Below, piece by piece: positions 5,960 to 8,467 of a DNA stretch of 8,467 bases (the stretch's first letter is position 1; every line of letters begins with the position of its first letter). The stretch covers positions 1 through 8,467 of the forward strand of contig CALCEB010000257.1 in NCBI GenBank assembly GCA_937900045.1, read 5' to 3'. The translations under genes and the position numbers were made by a program. A model generated the notes under the pieces. It saw only the letters and a program-made list of their open reading frames with translations, searched no databases and had not been told where the DNA came from. The DNA is from an uncultured Acidobacteriota bacterium (GTDB lineage: Bacteria; Acidobacteriota; Terriglobia; UBA7540).

Positions 5960-7417
5960 ATGCAAGAACATCCCATCCCGGAGGCGTTGACTTTTGACGA
6001 CGTCCTCCTGCGGCCCGCCAAGTCTTCGGTTTTGCCCGCGCAAGCTGATACTCGAACCCGATTCACGCGGAACATCAGCCTGAACATTCCTGTCGTCAGC
6101 GCCGCCATGGACACGGTCACCGAATCGCGCCTGGCCATTGCCTTGGCGCAGCAAGGTGGGATCGGTATTATCCACAAGACCATGCCGATTGAGCGGCAGG
6201 CCGCTGAAATTGATAAGGTGAAGCGCTCGGAAAGCGGCATGATTGTGGATCCGGTCACGATCAGCCCTAAGAGCAAGATCTCCGAAGCCCAAGGGATCAT
6301 GAAACAGTACAAGATCTCCGGTGTGCCGGTGACGGAGAATGGCAAACTGGTGGGAATCCTGACCAACCGTGACTTGCGGTTTGAGACGCGCTTTGACTTG
6401 CCCGTGGAAGCCGTGATGACGCGCGAGAACCTGATCACCGTGCCGGTGGGTACAACGCTGGAGGAAGCCGCAAAACTGCTGCACCATCGCCGCGTGGAAA
6501 AGCTGCTGGTCGTGGATGAGGCATTCATCCTGAAAGGGCTCATCACCGTCAAGGACATCCAGAAGCGCATCAAATACCCCAATGCCGCCAAGGACGAGCA
6601 CGGCCGGCTCCGCGTGGGCGCTGCCCTTGGGGCCACCGGCGACTTCCTGGAACGCGCCCAGGAACTGGTGAAAGCGAAAGCGGACGTCCTGGTGGTGGAC
6701 ACTGCGCACGGCCATTCCGCCCGGGTGATGGAAGCGGTGCGCATCCTGCGCGAGCAGTATTCCGGCGTGGACCTGGTGGCGGGCAACGTAGCCACCCACG
6801 AGGGCGCCTGCGATTTGATTGAGCGCGGCGTGGATGCCATCAAAGTGGGCATTGGACCCGGCTCGATTTGCACCACCCGCATCGTGACCGGCGCCGGCGT
6901 GCCGCAAATCTCCGCCATTCTGGATTGCGCCCGCGCCGCCACGCCCAAGGGCATTCCGGTGATCGCTGATGGCGGCATCAAGTTTTCCGGGGACATCACT
7001 AAGGGTATTGCCGCGGGCGCCAGCACGGTGATGATCGGCAGTCTGTTCGCGGGAACAGAGGAAAGCCCGGGTGAAACGATCCTGTTCCAGGGCAGGAGCT
7101 TCAAGTCCTATCGCGGCATGGGATCGCTTTCCGCCATGGCTGCGGGCTCCGGAGACCGCTACAGTCAGGAGGGAGAGCTTTCCAAGCTTGTCGCCGAAGG
7201 AATTGAAGGCCGCGTCCCATACAAGGGTCTGCTGGCCGAGATGGTGGCGCAACTGGTTGGCGGGTTGCGGTCCGGCATGGGGTATTGCGGATGTGGCAAC
7301 ATCGAGGAACTGCAAAAAAACGCCCGCTTCATCCGGATCACCGCCGCCGGCCTTCGCGAAAGCCACGTTCACGACGTGATCATTACCAAGGAAGCTCCAA
7401 ATTACCGGCTTGAATAA
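5960..7417 (+). CDS. guaB: Inosine-5'-monophosphate dehydrogenase
   Basis: A 485-aa cytoplasmic enzyme that oxidises IMP to XMP with NAD+, the committed step of guanine nucleotide synthesis. Length is normal for the bacterial form with CBS domains. The N-terminal barrel part has LTFDDVLL (10-17) and 'VVSAAMDTVTE' (45-55). A CBS pair occupies about 95-205. The barrel resumes with the NAD-binding region around Asp248 and the active-site loop GPGSICTTR (299-307), with catalytic Cys304. The mobile flap contains GMGSLSAM (386-393), the Arg400-Tyr401 dyad and EGIEGRVPYKG (413-423). The C-terminus ends in the usual 'SHVHDVIITKEAPNYRLE' (468-485). The ATG has GAGGAGG at ideal spacing, and a good promoter lies about 40 nt upstream. 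The CBS pair suggests allosteric control by purine nucleotides, as known in the family. It overlaps the next gene by 8 nt. Confidence 0.98.
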   Translation: MQEHPIPEALTFDDVLLRPAKSSVLPAQADTRTRFTRNISLNIPVVSAAMDTVTESRLAIALAQQGGIGIIHKTMPIERQAAEIDKVKRSESGMIVDPVTISPKSKISEAQGIMKQYKISGVPVTENGKLVGILTNRDLRFETRFDLPVEAVMTRENLITVPVGTTLEEAAKLLHHRRVEKLLVVDEAFILKGLITVKDIQKRIKYPNAAKDEHGRLRVGAALGATGDFLERAQELVKAKADVLVVDTAHGHSARVMEAVRILREQYSGVDLVAGNVATHEGACDLIERGVDAIKVGIGPGSICTTRIVTGAGVPQISAILDCARAATPKGIPVIADGGIKFSGDITKGIAAGASTVMIGSLFAGTEESPGETILFQGRSFKSYRGMGSLSAMAAGSGDRYSQEGELSKLVAEGIEGRVPYKGLLAEMVAQLVGGLRSGMGYCGCGNIEELQKNARFIRITAAGLRESHVHDVIITKEAPNYRLE

Positions 7418-7919
7418 CATCTCCGGGCAAGGACATCGCATTCCCAAGGCGCAGCGGGCTTTCCGCGTGATCTTCACGTGCTGCTGGGCAGGGCTCATCT
7501 TTTACCTTTCCACCGGCACTTTCGGTGGAAGATTTTCAGGCATTGTTCTATCCACCATCCTCCATCTCCTTCACATTCATGTCACTCAACCCACTTTTGC
7601 CTTGCTTCACCATTACTTTCGCAAGGCCGCCCACCTGACCGAATACTGCATCTTCGGCTTGCTGATCTTTGCAAGCATCCAGGGCCGGGAGGACCTTTAT
7701 TGGGATCCGAGGGCAGCGCTGTGGTCGGTGCTCCTGGCGGGTAGCTACTCCCTTACCGATGAGTTCCACCAGATATTCGTGCCCGGCCGGGGACCGTCGC
7801 TGGTCGATTGCGGCATTGATACCACCGCCGCCCTCATCGGCATGATGCTGATCTGGAGTGTCAGCAAGCTTCGTCAGACATCCAGAGAAAGGCGCCAACC
7901 TAGCATATCTCCCGTCTAG
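7410..7919 (+). CDS. VanZ-like family membrane protein
   Basis: A 169-aa small integral membrane protein of the VanZ-like family, named after a teicoplanin-resistance accessory protein; most members have no established function. It shows the family blocks RKAAHLTEY (71-79) and YSLTDEFHQIFVPGRGPSLVD (113-133). Hydrophobic segments lie at about 18-35, 45-56, 79-91, 102-115 and 138-152, giving three to five membrane spans, with a basic C-terminal tail. The proposed start is TTG at 7410, inside the last codons of guaB. It has no good Shine-Dalgarno, so translation probably depends on guaB termination (8-nt overlap). A GTG at codon 20 is a shorter alternative but would remove most of the first span. 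The last residues lie next to a degenerate insertion element, so the tail may have been altered by the insertion. Confidence 0.85.
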   Translation: MNNISGQGHRIPKAQRAFRVIFTCCWAGLIFYLSTGTFGGRFSGIVLSTILHLLHIHVTQPTFALLHHYFRKAAHLTEYCIFGLLIFASIQGREDLYWDPRAALWSVLLAGSYSLTDEFHQIFVPGRGPSLVDCGIDTTAALIGMMLIWSVSKLRQTSRERRQPSISPV

Positions 7920-7931
7920 CCCCAATACTGT

Positions 7932-8467
7932 TCACTTAACAATTCTTATGCACTCTGCGACTTTAATTCGAACCTTCGGGCAAGCCCCTCGCGGGCGCAG
8001 CGGAAAGTTACTCATCTTGCGCTTCGCGCCACGTGGATTGCGACGCCACCGGCTCGAGACCACCCGCTCCTGCAAGATTTCGCTCAGCACCGCTTCATGG
8101 AACGCCGTTTTCCCCCCAGGGGGAAATAGCGCCGTAGAGGGGCAGCTTGCGGCGAATCACCCGGACGGCGTGAACGAACGAGAGCCGGTCGGGGTCTTCG
8201 CCCGCCTGCAGCGCCGCCTCATGCATCAGGCCACGGATGGCAAAGTGGGCCAGCAGCAGCCCGTAAAATTCCTGCCGCACCAAGTCCGGGGTCTTGCTGC
8301 GCAGGACCATCCGGGCCCCAACAACCACGTCAGCCCTTCCAGCAAGCAGCGCAATACCTCGCGGTAGGAAACTTGCATGAACAGGGCCAGACAGATCACA
8401 TAGTAGACGACGACGTGCGCCGGCAACTCCCGCTGCCGCTGGCTCGCCTTACCCTGGGAAATCAGCA
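7932..8467 (-). pseudogene. IS4-family transposase remnant, internally deleted and frameshifted, 5' end off the window
   Basis: Three transposase segments in two frames. (a) From the right edge to about 8320, the frame reads ...GKASQRQRELPAHVVVYYV and ALFMQVSYREVLRCLLEGL, the typical N-terminal IS4 domain (Nterm_IS4), still open at the edge. (b) From about 8328 to 8126 a different frame reads GARMVLRSKTPDLVRQEF, 'GLLLAHFAIRGLMHEAALQA' and SFVHAVRVIRRKLP, the conserved C-terminal part of the DDE transposase. (c) From about 8120 to the stop at 7932-7934, in the same frame as (a), it reads EAVLSEILQERVVSSR, RRNPRGAKRKMSNFPLRPRG and a basic end. The catalytic core normally between (a) and (b) is missing, roughly 240 residues by my memory of the family. 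Segments (b) and (c) are separated by one extra base near 8119-8126. It cannot make an active transposase. Confidence 0.85.

Noticed and set aside
5918..7498. A 526-codon open frame on the minus strand opposite guaB, and a 392-codon one within it
   Set aside because: They lie antisense to an unmistakable guaB. Their compositions (His/Ala/Gly-rich and Ser/Arg-rich) are typical of shadow frames in GC-rich DNA, with no domain I recognise.

Overview
The window looks like chromosomal DNA from a soil-type bacterium with moderately high GC. Acidobacteriota is my best guess, based on the style of the two unknown exported proteins, the REP-like intergenic repeats, frequent GTG/TTG starts and a long-form ThyX. 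This lineage call is inference. It is mainly a housekeeping region with one decaying mobile element at the right edge.

Layout: (1) 98-1273 (+), an acyl-CoA dehydrogenase of the short/branched-chain type. (2) 1386-5564, five genes on the minus strand, in transcription order: ribosomal protein L31 (rpmE), a 386-nt gap with REP-like palindromes, flavin-dependent thymidylate synthase (thyX), a PIG-L/LmbE-type zinc deacetylase, and a tightly coupled pair of exported proteins of unknown function (194 and 332 aa, 10 nt apart). The 3' end of this block converges on the acyl-CoA dehydrogenase. (3) 5565-5959, a divergent control region between rpmE and guaB, with a good sigma70-type promoter for guaB whose -35 box abuts a truncated REP-like repeat. 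(4) 5960-7919 (+), guaB (IMP dehydrogenase) overlapping by 8 nt a VanZ-like membrane protein. (5) 7932-8467 (-), an IS4-family transposase pseudogene with a large internal deletion and a further single-base frameshift. It runs off the right edge, and its stop lies only 12 nt beyond the vanZ-like stop.

Functionally, thyX (dTMP) and guaB (the committed step to GTP) supply nucleotides and rpmE belongs to the ribosome, so the centre is a growth-related cluster. The PIG-L protein and the two exported proteins are probably a lineage-specific passenger group.

I find no defence system, CRISPR, biosynthetic cluster or clearly new machine. The most informative non-gene signals are the REP-like elements, whose stems differ by a compensatory base-pair change, and the internally deleted transposase.
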